Source: Paraburkholderia adhaesiva
Lineage (GTDB): Bacteria; Pseudomonadota; Gammaproteobacteria; Burkholderiales; Burkholderiaceae
Direction of reading: 5' to 3'
NCBI RefSeq assembly: GCF_021390575.1
Contig: NZ_JAJEJQ010000002.1
Span: forward strand, 1,798,001 to 1,862,000
DNA: 64,000 nucleotides
Shown: positions 36,134-44,925 of the stretch, one piece after another
Layout: each line of letters begins with the position of its first letter
Position numbering within the stretch: position 1 is the first letter of the stretch
The notes under the pieces: generated by a model
What the model saw: the letters and a program-made list of their open reading frames with translations, nothing else
The model's database searches: none
Told to the model about the DNA's origin: nothing
Program-made: the position numbers and the translations under genes

Positions 36134-38854
36134 ATGCAAAGGATCTTCCGTCATTGCGCGTTCCGCGCCCTGCGTAAGCAACTTCTGACCACCCTGGCCG
36201 CGCTCGCCTGCACGCTCTGCATAAGTGCCGCCAATGCCGCGCCGCAACCCGCGAACCAGGCGGGCGCTGCAGCCCCAGCAAATCCTGCCGCCCCCGTCGT
36301 GCTGACGCCCGCCCAGGCGCGTGCCGCACTGCAGGTGCTCGACGATCCGACGCAGCGCGCCCACGTGGAAGACACGCTGCGCGCGATCGCGGCCGCTGGC
36401 GAGCTCGCCACGCCTGCCCCGGCGCCCGCAGCCGCGAGCGCACCGGCAGCAGCATCGCCCGCGTCTGCGCCCCACGGCCATGCACTGCGCTCGAACGGCC
36501 TCGTGCTGCAAATCGCCGATCACGCCGCCCGCAGTGCGCAGATTCTCGGCGCGCGTCTGCTGCACTCACGCACGGCACTCTTCGATCTCGCGTCGGCTCG
36601 CGACTGGTGGACCGAGCGGCTAGGCACGCCCGCCGGGCACGCCATGCTGCTCGCGCTGCTGCGCGTCCTGCTGCTCACGCTCGCGCCCGCACTGATCGTC
36701 GAGGCGCTGATGCGCCGCGCCATCACGCGGCCACATCGCGCGATCGTCGCCTACGCCACGGCCACGCTCGGCGATGCCGCGCCGGCGACTAACCGGCCCG
36801 AGAACGACGAAGACGCAAGCGAAGACCAGGCGAAAGCCCTGCGCACCGCCGCAGGGATGGAGAGCGCCGGGCCGTCCGCGGTGACGGGCAACGACGCGAA
36901 CGCCAATCCACATGCCAACGTGCAAGCGAGCACCGCCACGCTCGCAACACCCGGGCAAACTGCGGGGCAAACTGCGCGGCAAGCAGCGGAGCAAACGACC
37001 GGCCCACTGGCAAGCGTCATGAGCCTGGGCCATCGCAGCGTGCACCACTGGAAGCGGCTGCAACGCCTGCCTGCCGCACTGCTCGTTGCCTCGCTCGAAC
37101 TCCTGCCCGTGATCGCGTTCGGGCTGTGCGCGGCCGGCGTGCTCTCGCTCTTTGGCGCCAGCGACGCCCCGTTCGCGGCGTCGGTTGGTCAACTCGTCGA
37201 TACGTATGTGATATGCCGCATCGTGATCGCGGTCGGCGCGCTGCTGTTCGCACCCGACGCCGACGCCCTGCGCCTGATGCCGCTCTCCGACTGGGCGGCG
37301 GCGTTCGCGCAGCGCTGGACCACGCGCATCGTCGTGATCGGCGGCGTAGGCGGTGCGTTGACCGCGGCGGTGCCGATCGGCATGACCGAGGACGCACATC
37401 TCGCACTCGTGAAGGTCATCACGCTGATCGGCCACCTTGCGCTCGCCGTCATGATCCTGCAGTGCCGCCGCCCCGTCGCCGATGCAATCCGCCGCTCGGC
37501 CTCCGGGCGCAGCTCGCTCGCGTACCTCGTTCAGTGGTTCGCCGATATCTGGGCCGGTGTCGCTGTATTCGTCGTGGTTGCGCTGTGGCTCGTGTGGGCA
37601 CTCGACGTGCGCGGCGGCTACAGCGAGTTGCTGCGCGCGGGCGGAATTTCGCTCGCTGTGTTGCTCATTGCGCGCGTGACTGCCATCGTCGTGCTCGGTG
37701 CGGTCGGCCGTGTGTTCGATCCGCTCGGCAATCGCGACGACATCACCGTCACGCAGCGCCGCGCCTACCGCTATTACCCGGCGCTGAGGCACGTCGCGAC
37801 CGCAACCGTCTGGCTCATTACGCTCGATGTGCTGCTACACGTCTGGGGTCTGCACCCGGGCCGCGTGCTCGTGAGCGCGCCGATCGGTCACCTGCTCGGC
37901 TCGGCGCTCGCGACCATCGTCGTGGCGATCGTCGTCGCCCTCGTGATCTGGGAAGCCGCGAACGGCGCCGCCGAACGCCGCCTCGAGGCGTGGACCGATG
38001 CCGGCGACTACGTACGCGCCGCCCGCCTGCGCACCCTGCTGCCGATGTTCCGCACCACGCTCTTCGTCGCGATCTTCATCATCGTCGGGCTGACCGCGCT
38101 GTCGCAGCTCGGCGTCAACACGGCACCGCTTATCGCGGGCGCGAGCATCTTCGGCGTGGCGCTCGGGTTCGGCTCGCAGAAGCTCGTGCAGGACTTCATC
38201 ACGGGTATCTTCCTGCTGACCGAAAACGCGATGCAGGTGGGCGACTGGGTGACGGTGGCGGGCGTCTCGGGCTCGGTCGAATTCCTGTCGATCCGCACCG
38301 TGCGCCTGCGCGGCGGCGACGGCTCGCTCTACACCGTGCCGTTCAGTTCGGTCACGACGGTCAACAACACGAATCGCGGTATCGGCAACGCGGCCGTGAA
38401 GGCGGTGATCGCGTACGGCGCGGACGTGCAGCGCGCCGTCGATACCATGAAGGAAATCGGCGCCGAACTACGCGCCGACGACAACTTCAAGGACGGCATC
38501 CTGAGCGACTTTGCCTACTGGGGTGTCGATCAGGTGGATGGTGCGAGCGTGACGCTGGTCGGGCAGATCCAGTGCAAGGACTCCGCGCGCTGGCCGGTGC
38601 AGCGCGAATTCAACCGGCGGCTGCTCGAACGCTTCACGGCGCTCGGCATCGCGCTCGCGAATCCGCAACGCAACTTCGTGGTGGGACTGCCGGGCGCGAG
38701 GGACGTCGAAGGACAGACCAGCAACGCCGACGATGATGGTGCCTCCGGCGATACGGCGCGCGCGTCGCGACGGACCGCACACGAGGGCAAGCCTCGCAAC
38801 GGCCAGTCCGGCGACGGCCACGGCTCGCCGGGCGCGGGCCGTAAGCCATCCTGA
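36134..38854 (+). CDS. Large MscS-family mechanosensitive channel
   Basis: 906 residues from the ATG at 36134, which gives a signal peptide (LLTTLAALACTLCISAANA). A soluble periplasmic N-terminus contains an Ala/Pro-rich run (about 105-125), then a membrane helix near 175-195 and a low-complexity Thr/Gln/Ala stretch (about 255-290). About ten further helices lead to the pore helix VNTAPLIAGASIFGVALGFG and the MscS beta domain (VQDFITGIFLLTENAMQVGDW, VRLRGGDGSLYTVPFSSV), then the C-terminal alpha/beta domain. It is a YbdG/YnaI/MscK-like large channel for osmotic downshift. Alone in its transcription unit. Confidence 0.9.
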   Translation: MQRIFRHCAFRALRKQLLTTLAALACTLCISAANAAPQPANQAGAAAPANPAAPVVLTPAQARAALQVLDDPTQRAHVEDTLRAIAAAGELATPAPAPAAASAPAAASPASAPHGHALRSNGLVLQIADHAARSAQILGARLLHSRTALFDLASARDWWTERLGTPAGHAMLLALLRVLLLTLAPALIVEALMRRAITRPHRAIVAYATATLGDAAPATNRPENDEDASEDQAKALRTAAGMESAGPSAVTGNDANANPHANVQASTATLATPGQTAGQTARQAAEQTTGPLASVMSLGHRSVHHWKRLQRLPAALLVASLELLPVIAFGLCAAGVLSLFGASDAPFAASVGQLVDTYVICRIVIAVGALLFAPDADALRLMPLSDWAAAFAQRWTTRIVVIGGVGGALTAAVPIGMTEDAHLALVKVITLIGHLALAVMILQCRRPVADAIRRSASGRSSLAYLVQWFADIWAGVAVFVVVALWLVWALDVRGGYSELLRAGGISLAVLLIARVTAIVVLGAVGRVFDPLGNRDDITVTQRRAYRYYPALRHVATATVWLITLDVLLHVWGLHPGRVLVSAPIGHLLGSALATIVVAIVVALVIWEAANGAAERRLEAWTDAGDYVRAARLRTLLPMFRTTLFVAIFIIVGLTALSQLGVNTAPLIAGASIFGVALGFGSQKLVQDFITGIFLLTENAMQVGDWVTVAGVSGSVEFLSIRTVRLRGGDGSLYTVPFSSVTTVNNTNRGIGNAAVKAVIAYGADVQRAVDTMKEIGAELRADDNFKDGILSDFAYWGVDQVDGASVTLVGQIQCKDSARWPVQREFNRRLLERFTALGIALANPQRNFVVGLPGARDVEGQTSNADDDGASGDTARASRRTAHEGKPRNGQSGDGHGSPGAGRKPS

Positions 38855-38946
38855 CGACCTCGTCTGCGCCTGACAGCGGCGAGGGCTTTTACGAAGGAAT
38901 CCGTACGTCGGTGCGCACCGCACGCGCGCCACACTCACCCTGACAG

Positions 38947-39089
38947 CCCCCGAAAATACTCACCTCAAGCTGGTCGGACCCGCCCCAACGATCCATCGGT
39001 GCGGCGGACTTTTCAGTCCAATCAATGACCTGCGCGTGGCGTCACGATGCGGCGCTCAAGTATGGAGTGGCCTCCCGAATAAGCTCACC
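38947..39089 (+). repeat. Two copies of the 18-bp motif
   Basis: 38947-38964 (CCCCCGAA, N4 AATA, CTCACC; one mismatch) and 39072-39089 (CTCCCGAA, TAAG, CTCACC), 125 bp apart, both plus orientation, in the roughly 450-base gap between the convergent MscS and ABC ATPase genes. Otherwise this gap (38855-39311) shows no gene. Confidence 0.8.
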
Positions 39090-39311
39090 GTACATCGTCG
39101 TGCCTGAACACGAAGTTTCAGCAAGCATGCGTGCGCGTAGAAGGCCCGCTGCGAGCCGCCCGGTCTGGGATCGATAAGTCTTGAATGCGCAGAGAGCGGG
39201 CGCACCTGCGCGCCGCCAGCGAATAGATGCCCGGACGAACGCCCGGGCGCGAGCCACACATCGTGCGGGCAGACAAGCGACGGCAACACACCGGCACTTG
39301 CCCTTCGCCGC

Positions 39312-40649
39312 TTACACCTCGACGTCTTCGAGGCTGAAGATTTCCGACTGGTCGTTGTACGAAAAGATCTCGCCGTAACGGCCCCAGTCGATCACGGTAT
39401 CGAGCGTTTCCTCGGCGACGACATCGGAGAGGAAGTCTTCGAGTTCCTGCTCGAAACGCACGCGCGGTGCGCGGTGGCCCGGACGCTCGCCCAGCACCTT
39501 CTTGATCCGCGCCGCGAGCGGCACGTGACGCAGCAGGTGTTCCGCGAACATCATCTTGCGCGCCTGCGTTCCCATCTCGACAAACACGCGCGCGGGCGGC
39601 GTGAGCAGCAGGTCGCCGTCGCGCACGTCCGCGAAGCCGAGCAACTGAAGCATTTCGGCAATCGGGAACAGGTCGTCCACTTCCAGATGCAGCGAGCGCG
39701 CGATTTCCGGCATGTCGGCGCGACCGTGGTACGGCGCGGCCGCCAGCGTTTCGATCAGACCGGCCATCAGGTTGGTCGAAACGTTCGGCAGACGGCTACC
39801 CACTTCGAGCCCGCCGCGCGACGCAGCGCTCGCCTCGCGCGCGGTCATCTTCGCGTAGATGTCGTCGACGAGCTTGCGGAACGCCGGGTCCAGACGGTTG
39901 CGCGGATGCTTGAACGGCACCTTGATCTCAGCGACGACACGGCCCGGATTCGACGACAGCACGAGAATGCGGTCGCACATGAACACCGCTTCCTCGATGT
40001 TGTGCGTGACGATCAGCACCGACTTGATCGGCATGCGTCCCTGGGTCCAGAGATCGAGCAGGTCGGTACGCAGCGTTTCGGCGGTCAGCACGTCGAGCGC
40101 CGAGAACGGCTCGTCCATCAGCAGCAGCGTCGGATCGACGACGAGCGCACGCGCGAAACCCACGCGCTGACGCATGCCGCCCGAGAGTTCGCGCGGATAA
40201 GCGTTCTCGAAGCCGTCGAGACCGATCAGGTCGATCGCCGCCAGCGCGCGTTCGCGGCGCTCGCGCGCGCCCACGCCTTGCGCTTCGAGACCCGCTTCCA
40301 CGTTCTGGAGCACGGTGAGCCACGGAAACAGCGCGAAGGTCTGAAACACCATCGCGACGCCTTCGGCCGGACCTTCGAGCGGCTTGCCGAGCCAGTCGAC
40401 TTCACCGCCAGTCGGCTCGATGAGACCTGAGATGATGCGCAGGAGCGTCGACTTGCCCGAGCCCGAGCGGCCCAGCAGCCCGACGATCTCCCCCTCGCGC
40501 AGCGAGAGGTTCACGTCGTCGAGCACGAGTCGTTCGTCGTCGGTCTTCGCGAATCCACGCGAAACGTTGCGCACGGAGAGCACTTCCGCGCCGCGGGTGG
40601 GACGCGTCGGCGCGATCAGATCGGGGGTAACGAGTTTCGGATTCAGCAT
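39312..40649 (-). CDS. NitT/TauT-type ABC ATPase with AAA-associated C-terminal domain
   Basis: 445 residues. The ATPase half (about 20-260) has Walker A GRSGSGKST, Q-loop VFQTFALFPW, signature LSGGMRQRVGFARAL, Walker B LLLMDEPFSALD and the H-loop THNIEEAVF, as in SsuB/TauB/NrtD. The C-terminal 150 residues (from about 290: SRLPNVSTNLMAGLIETLA, then EVDDLFPIAEMLQLLGFADV) are an AAA-associated domain found on some ABC ATPases that lack a binding protein. The permease is encoded 12 bp upstream. Substrate unknown. Confidence 0.9.
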   Translation of the reverse strand: MLNPKLVTPDLIAPTRPTRGAEVLSVRNVSRGFAKTDDERLVLDDVNLSLREGEIVGLLGRSGSGKSTLLRIISGLIEPTGGEVDWLGKPLEGPAEGVAMVFQTFALFPWLTVLQNVEAGLEAQGVGARERRERALAAIDLIGLDGFENAYPRELSGGMRQRVGFARALVVDPTLLLMDEPFSALDVLTAETLRTDLLDLWTQGRMPIKSVLIVTHNIEEAVFMCDRILVLSSNPGRVVAEIKVPFKHPRNRLDPAFRKLVDDIYAKMTAREASAASRGGLEVGSRLPNVSTNLMAGLIETLAAAPYHGRADMPEIARSLHLEVDDLFPIAEMLQLLGFADVRDGDLLLTPPARVFVEMGTQARKMMFAEHLLRHVPLAARIKKVLGERPGHRAPRVRFEQELEDFLSDVVAEETLDTVIDWGRYGEIFSYNDQSEIFSLEDVEV

Positions 40650-40661
40650 CGCGGTCTACTC

Positions 40662-42413
40662 TCAATCGAGCCGCAGCCGGGACTCGGCATACGCATACAG
40701 CGGACGCCAGAGCACGCGGTTGAACAGCGTGACGAACAGGGACATCACGGCGATGCCCACAATGATTTTCGGAAAGTCGCCAGCAGCGGTCATCTGCGCG
40801 ATGTATGCGCCGAGCCCGTGCGCCTCTACTTTCGTGTCGCCCCACTGGACGAATTCGGAGACGATGCTCGCGTTCCACGCGCCGCCCGACGCCGTGATCG
40901 CGCCGGTGATGTAGTACGGAAAGATGCCGGGCAGCATCGCCTGGCGCCACCACTGCCAGCCACGGATGCGGAAGTTCGTGGCGGCTTCCTTGTAGTCGTT
41001 CGGATAGGCCGTGGCACCCGCGATCACGTTGAACAGGATGTACCACTGCGTGCCGAGCACGATCAGCGGCGAGAGCCAGATATCCGGGTTCAGATGGAAG
41101 CGCACGATCACAATCACAAAGACGGGAAACAGCAGGTTCGCCGGGAACGCGGCCAGGAACTGCGCGAGCGGCTGGATCTTTTCAGCGAGCGCGGGACGCA
41201 AGCCGATCAGCACGCCGAGCGGCACCCAGATCACCGAAGCGATCGCGATCAGCAAAACGACGCGCAACAGCGTGATGAGGCCGAGCACGAGTACGTGGCC
41301 GACTTCGTCGAGCGACACGCCCGTGCGCACGTAGGCCACGACACGCCAGACCACATAGACGGTCAGCACGATCACGAAGATCGCCCAAACCACATCGCCG
41401 ACACGCGAGCGCTTGGTGCGCGTCGCGCTGACAACCGGCACGGCTTTCGGCAGTTGCACGCGGATCGGAATGCGCGCGAGTGTGGCGAGCAGCATGCCCA
41501 TCGGCACGAGCAGGCGGTGAATCAGGCGCGTGCGGCGAATCAGGTCGAGCAGCCACGACTCCGGCGCATCGCCAGAGCTCGTGGTTTCCATGCGGAATTT
41601 GTCAGCCCATGCAACGAGCGGACGGAACAGGAACTGGTCATACGCGAGAATCACGACCGTCATCGTCAGGATCACCCAGCCGACCGCGGCGAGGTTCTTA
41701 TCGGAGATCGCCTGCGCGAGGTACGCGCCGATGCCCGGCAGCGTAATGGTCTTGTTGCCGACCGTGATCGCTTCGGAGGCCACGACGAAGAACCAGCCCC
41801 CCGACATCGACATCATCATGTTCCAGATGAGGCCGGGCATCGAGAACGGCACTTCGAGTTTCCAGAAGCGCTGCCAGCCGGTCAGGTGAAAGCCCTTGGA
41901 CACCTCATCCAGATCGCGCGGCACCGTGCGCAGCGACTGGTAGAAGCTGAACGTCATGTTCCAGGCCTGGCTCGTGAAGATCGCGAAAATCGCCGCGAGT
42001 TCGGCGCCCAGCACGCGCGACGGAAACAGCGCGAGGAAAAACGTCACGGTGAACGAGATGTACCCGAGCACCGGCACCGACTGCAGGATGTCGAGGATCG
42101 GCACGAGCACCTGGCCCGCGCGGCGGCTCTTTGCGGCGAGCGTGCCGTAAACCAGCGTGAAGGTGAGCGACGCGACCATCGCCGCGAGCATGCGCAGCGT
42201 GGTCCGCATGGCGTACTCGGGCAACATCCGCGGATCGAGCCAAATCGCCTCGGACTGGAGCGTCGAAATGGGCGCCATCGTCTCGTGAAAGCCGATGGCC
42301 CCCATCGCGATCAGGCAAATTATCAGCGGGAACGCAATGAAGTCCCAGCGATTGGGCAGCACGCGCCACGCCGAAGCGTTGGCCGTGCGGTTCAGATTGA
42401 AGCCGAATTCCAT
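40662..42413 (-). CDS. Duplicated NitT/TauT-type ABC permease
   Basis: 583 residues from the ATG at 42413 with GGAGG eight bases upstream (a GTG directly before it is also possible). Two permease modules are fused in one chain: docking loops KGFHLTGWQRFWKLEVPFSM (about residue 190) and TNFRIRGWQWWRQAMLPGIF (about residue 505) are both present, each within a set of about six helices. One chain therefore replaces the usual homodimer. No substrate-binding protein is encoded nearby. A chain of three small ORFs precedes it on the same strand. Confidence 0.9.
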   Translation of the reverse strand: MEFGFNLNRTANASAWRVLPNRWDFIAFPLIICLIAMGAIGFHETMAPISTLQSEAIWLDPRMLPEYAMRTTLRMLAAMVASLTFTLVYGTLAAKSRRAGQVLVPILDILQSVPVLGYISFTVTFFLALFPSRVLGAELAAIFAIFTSQAWNMTFSFYQSLRTVPRDLDEVSKGFHLTGWQRFWKLEVPFSMPGLIWNMMMSMSGGWFFVVASEAITVGNKTITLPGIGAYLAQAISDKNLAAVGWVILTMTVVILAYDQFLFRPLVAWADKFRMETTSSGDAPESWLLDLIRRTRLIHRLLVPMGMLLATLARIPIRVQLPKAVPVVSATRTKRSRVGDVVWAIFVIVLTVYVVWRVVAYVRTGVSLDEVGHVLVLGLITLLRVVLLIAIASVIWVPLGVLIGLRPALAEKIQPLAQFLAAFPANLLFPVFVIVIVRFHLNPDIWLSPLIVLGTQWYILFNVIAGATAYPNDYKEAATNFRIRGWQWWRQAMLPGIFPYYITGAITASGGAWNASIVSEFVQWGDTKVEAHGLGAYIAQMTAAGDFPKIIVGIAVMSLFVTLFNRVLWRPLYAYAESRLRLD

Positions 42414-42530
42414 CACTGGCCTCCCGTGCCGGTTGTACGCCGGACGCCGCGCGCTGTACGGTTAGTCGTTCGCATTGAGCGGATGAGCTGATTCATGTTG
42501 AAACACTGAAATCTGGTCGATGTGCAGGTC

Positions 42531-42554
42531 CCCGGCGCGTGAATGCGCGCCGGG
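42531..42554 (-). promoter_or_regulatory. GC-rich hairpin in the leader of the ABC transporter
   Basis: A perfect 9-bp stem (CCCGGCGCG with CGCGCCGGG) and 6-base loop lies between the third small ORF and the permease start. It has no T run on the minus strand. It could attenuate, stabilise or just separate the messages. Confidence 0.45.
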
Positions 42555-42562
42555 CCGGTCTT

Positions 42563-42733
42563 TCAGATCCGGAACACGCGTGCGCGCAGTTCGCGCCAGC
42601 GTGCAGCGAACGTCGGCTGACTACGCGGCGGCGAAACGTCCGCGCGCAGGCGGGCGCCGTCTACATCGGGATGAAGCGGTTGCGACGTTTGCGTCAGGTG
42701 TGGCAGGTGCGGCAAAAGAAGGCTGAAGTTCAT
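42563..42733 (-). CDS. Small ORF 3 of leader chain (56 aa)
   Basis: ATG at 42733 with GAGGAG eight bases upstream; the start overlaps the stop of small ORF 2 (ATGA). Product of 56 residues: begins MNFSLLLPHLPHLTQTSQPL, a Leu/Pro/His-rich opening with the repeated PHL unit, and ends in a basic helix (ARWRELRARVFRI). No known family. Position directly before an ABC permease gene suggests a regulatory leader or a small accessory protein. Called because of overlap geometry and a near-ideal ribosome binding site, not homology. Confidence 0.55.
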   Translation of the reverse strand: MNFSLLLPHLPHLTQTSQPLHPDVDGARLRADVSPPRSQPTFAARWRELRARVFRI

Positions 42734-42819
42734 GCTGGATCTCCTCGCGTCCAGGAGGACGCGTTGGCGAGGAAAGCCAGCAGACAGGCATTGCGCGACA
42801 TGCGCGCGAAGCGGCTCAC
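42730..42819 (-). CDS. Small ORF 2 of leader chain (29 aa)
   Basis: GTG at 42819 with GAGGAAAG about nine bases upstream; the start overlaps the stop of ORF 1 (GTGA) and its own stop overlaps ORF 3 (ATGA). The 29-residue product has a short hydrophobic centre (NACLLAFLANASSW) between basic ends, with one Cys. It is too short for family assignment. The double overlap argues for translational coupling. Confidence 0.5.
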   Translation of the reverse strand: MSRFARMSRNACLLAFLANASSWTRGDPA

Positions 42820-42887
42820 GTCTGCCCGCTTTCCTCAGTTAAGGTCGAAAGGAAGCGGCATAACGGATAACTGTCACTGTCTGACAT
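42816..42887 (-). CDS. Small ORF 1 of leader chain (23 aa)
   Basis: ATG at 42887 behind AAGGAG with a five-base spacer, an excellent translation start. The 23-residue peptide begins MSDSDSYPLCRFLSTLTEE and contains one Cys-Arg pair. It ends in TGA that overlaps the GTG of ORF 2. The layout resembles leader peptides that couple ribosome movement to expression of downstream genes, here the NitT/TauT-type transporter. Confidence 0.5.
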   Translation of the reverse strand: MSDSDSYPLCRFLSTLTEESGQT

Positions 42888-43576
42888 CAGAACTCCTTAT
42901 TGCGCGGCGACGCGCAGACGTCGCCTGTAGCGGCGCGCGCTTCGCGAACACAAGGCGAAGCGAACACGCCGTGCCGCGAACGCGAGACCGTTCGTGGCGC
43001 GATATCAGCCAGGCGTTGCGCGCATGAATGCGAACGGCGCCTGAATGACGCTAACAAGGATGCACGTGGATTTACTGCTGGACGCGCACCATCTGCCTGC
43101 TGGCAAGACGGCGGCTTTTGGAAAAAGGGAGCGCGGACGTCCTGCCGGTCAGGCAGCGAAACTCTTCGAAGATCGACAACTGCTACTGTCCAAGGCGTCA
43201 GCCCCTTTTGTTAAGACGGGCGAATTTTAGTCACGCCGCCCGCCGGAAGTCAACACGAATTGCGCGCCGCGTCAAATCTCGTGCCAACGGCACCACTGCG
43301 GCGCCATAGCTCGGCACGTGGCGCGCAGCGCAGTCGGGGGACGGATCGCGGGCGTTCACGGCGACGATGGCCAGCGGAGTCGCCGGATAGTCCGGTTCCG
43401 CCGTACCGACGCACGCCTGCCTCGCCTTCGATCCTGCCCGTCGCTCCCCGTGCCGGCTCCCGGTTCGTCTTCCTTCCAGGGGCCCGTCAGTTACATCACA
43501 TCTACTACTGCTTTCGATTCACGTTGGATGGCCGCACGCCTCATGCCCGGCGCAGCGCCGCCAGCCCCCGCGCTAC
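42888..43576. other. Long gap upstream of the small ORF chain
   Basis: About 690 bases that should include the promoter for the minus-strand small ORFs and ABC transporter. An AT-richer patch lies at 43195-43240. Plus-strand frames here are Arg-rich shadows. No copy of the 18-bp repeat is found. Confidence 0.4.
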
Positions 43577-44041
43577 TCAAGCCAGCTTGCGCATGGCCGA
43601 CTGGCCGGCACCGGGCGCGCCCATCCGGTCGAGCCGATCGCTCGCCTCCGTCAGCACCCAGAGCGGCGCGCACTGCAATTGTTCGTCGTAGACGTTCAGG
43701 ATCGCGGCAACCGCGTCGAAGCCCGCTTTATCGAGTTGCCAGCCGCCGCCCGATTGTCCGCGCTGGTAGCAGGCGAGCAGCGCCGCATCCGCGTCGTTGA
43801 CCTGATCCTGCGTCAGCACGCCGTAACCGGCGTCGGCGATCATCGTCGCGAGCACATGCACGTGCAGCAGCGCCTGGGCGTCGTGACTGGCGCCGCCCCG
43901 ACGCAGCGCCGCCAGCGCCAGATGCACCTGGAGCGCGAGATCGTCCGCGCATGCACGTGGCATCGGCAGCAGCATCTGCTTGTTGTTGCGGCGGGACCGG
44001 GCCGCCTGCGTCCGGGTCGGGAAGGAAATGGTCTTGGCCAT
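43577..44041 (-). CDS. Unrecognised 154-residue protein
   Basis: Start at 44041 (MAKTISFPTRTQAARSRRNN). The first 20 residues are basic and could bind nucleic acid. The rest is helical (ADDLALQVHLALAALRRGG, HDAQALLHVHVLATMIADAG, FDAVAAILNVYDEQLQ) without membrane segments or Cys pairs. Its ribosome binding site is weak. It precedes no obvious partner; the neighbour at 44153 is on the same strand 111 bases upstream. Function unknown. Confidence 0.65.
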   Translation of the reverse strand: MAKTISFPTRTQAARSRRNNKQMLLPMPRACADDLALQVHLALAALRRGGASHDAQALLHVHVLATMIADAGYGVLTQDQVNDADAALLACYQRGQSGGGWQLDKAGFDAVAAILNVYDEQLQCAPLWVLTEASDRLDRMGAPGAGQSAMRKLA

Positions 44042-44152
44042 AGCACACGAAAGAAACTGTTCTCGTGCAATAACGGCAGGCCGCGCAGAAGGTTGAGACA
44101 CACGCGGTCGCATCTATGTAACCAGACGTGACCGAATCATGCGAACGGTCGT

Positions 44153-44611
44153 TCAGTTCTCTGCGGCCGATCCCTGGCCGCGCCGCGATGTGACGAACGC
44201 CTCGATGTGGCGGATGGCCTGCTCGCACTGTTCGAGTGTCAGATGGTGGATCGACGGATTGGGCAGGTCAAACCCGAGTTCATCCGAGAGCCAGCGCATC
44301 GCCCTGCCGCGCGCTTCGAAGGCGTTCACGCCGTCGCGCCGCACCTTGGCCGCGACGAGCGGCTCGAGCGCGTCGTGCAGCCGGCTCTTCGCGTCGCGCA
44401 GCGCGGCGTTGGCCAGGCGCCCGAGAGGCACGTTGCGCGTGCTGCGAGCCGGCACGCCGATCCACGCCTCGCAGGCCGTGCAGACCCAGAGCGGACCGTG
44501 GTCGTCGCGATACGGATACGCTTCGTCGCCGTAACGGGCGAGCAGCGCCTTCGCGCCGCAGTAGTCGCACAGCGGCTGCGGCAGCGCCTTGACGGGACGG
44601 CCTACGCGCAT
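44153..44611 (-). CDS. DUF3268-type zinc-finger-containing protein
   Basis: 152 residues. Two Cys pairs (CDYC at 15-18 and CTAC at 44-47) match the zinc ribbon of DUF3268 proteins, with the typical GPLWVCTACEAWIGVP segment between and after them. A conserved helical C-terminus contains LANAALRDAKSRLHDALEPL and RAMRWLSDELGF. Cytoplasmic. Possibly a nucleic-acid- or protein-binding factor; the family has no settled function. Confidence 0.8.
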   Translation of the reverse strand: MRVGRPVKALPQPLCDYCGAKALLARYGDEAYPYRDDHGPLWVCTACEAWIGVPARSTRNVPLGRLANAALRDAKSRLHDALEPLVAAKVRRDGVNAFEARGRAMRWLSDELGFDLPNPSIHHLTLEQCEQAIRHIEAFVTSRRGQGSAAEN

Positions 44612-44820
44612 CGAATGCTCCTGATCGCCATGATGGGCGGTGAAATCAATATGTAAACGGGGGATGGAAAGGGTACTGCAGTCGCGAAAGGATAACGGGA
44701 AACGGCGGCGTGGTGCTTGAGGTTATGGGGGGGTGAGGCGGTCTTTCGGGGCGCCAGGTTAACGCCGAGTTGCATGGCGATGCGTCATTTCAGATCACCG
44801 CAGCTCCGGTTGCGGCCGCG

Positions 44821-44904
<84 letters not shown>

Positions 44905-44925
44905 CCAGCGCCCCGTTCCATCCCC

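Noticed and set aside
40818..42491. A 557-codon plus-strand frame antisense to the ABC permease
   Set aside because: Composition (Arg, His, Glu, Asp rich) is that of an antisense shadow; it has no fold or motif.
44728..44752. Reverse-orientation motif copy (GGTGAG ... TTTCGGGG)
   Set aside because: The spacer is seven instead of four bases and the final AG is missing, so it is not a convincing copy and does not break the strand bias.
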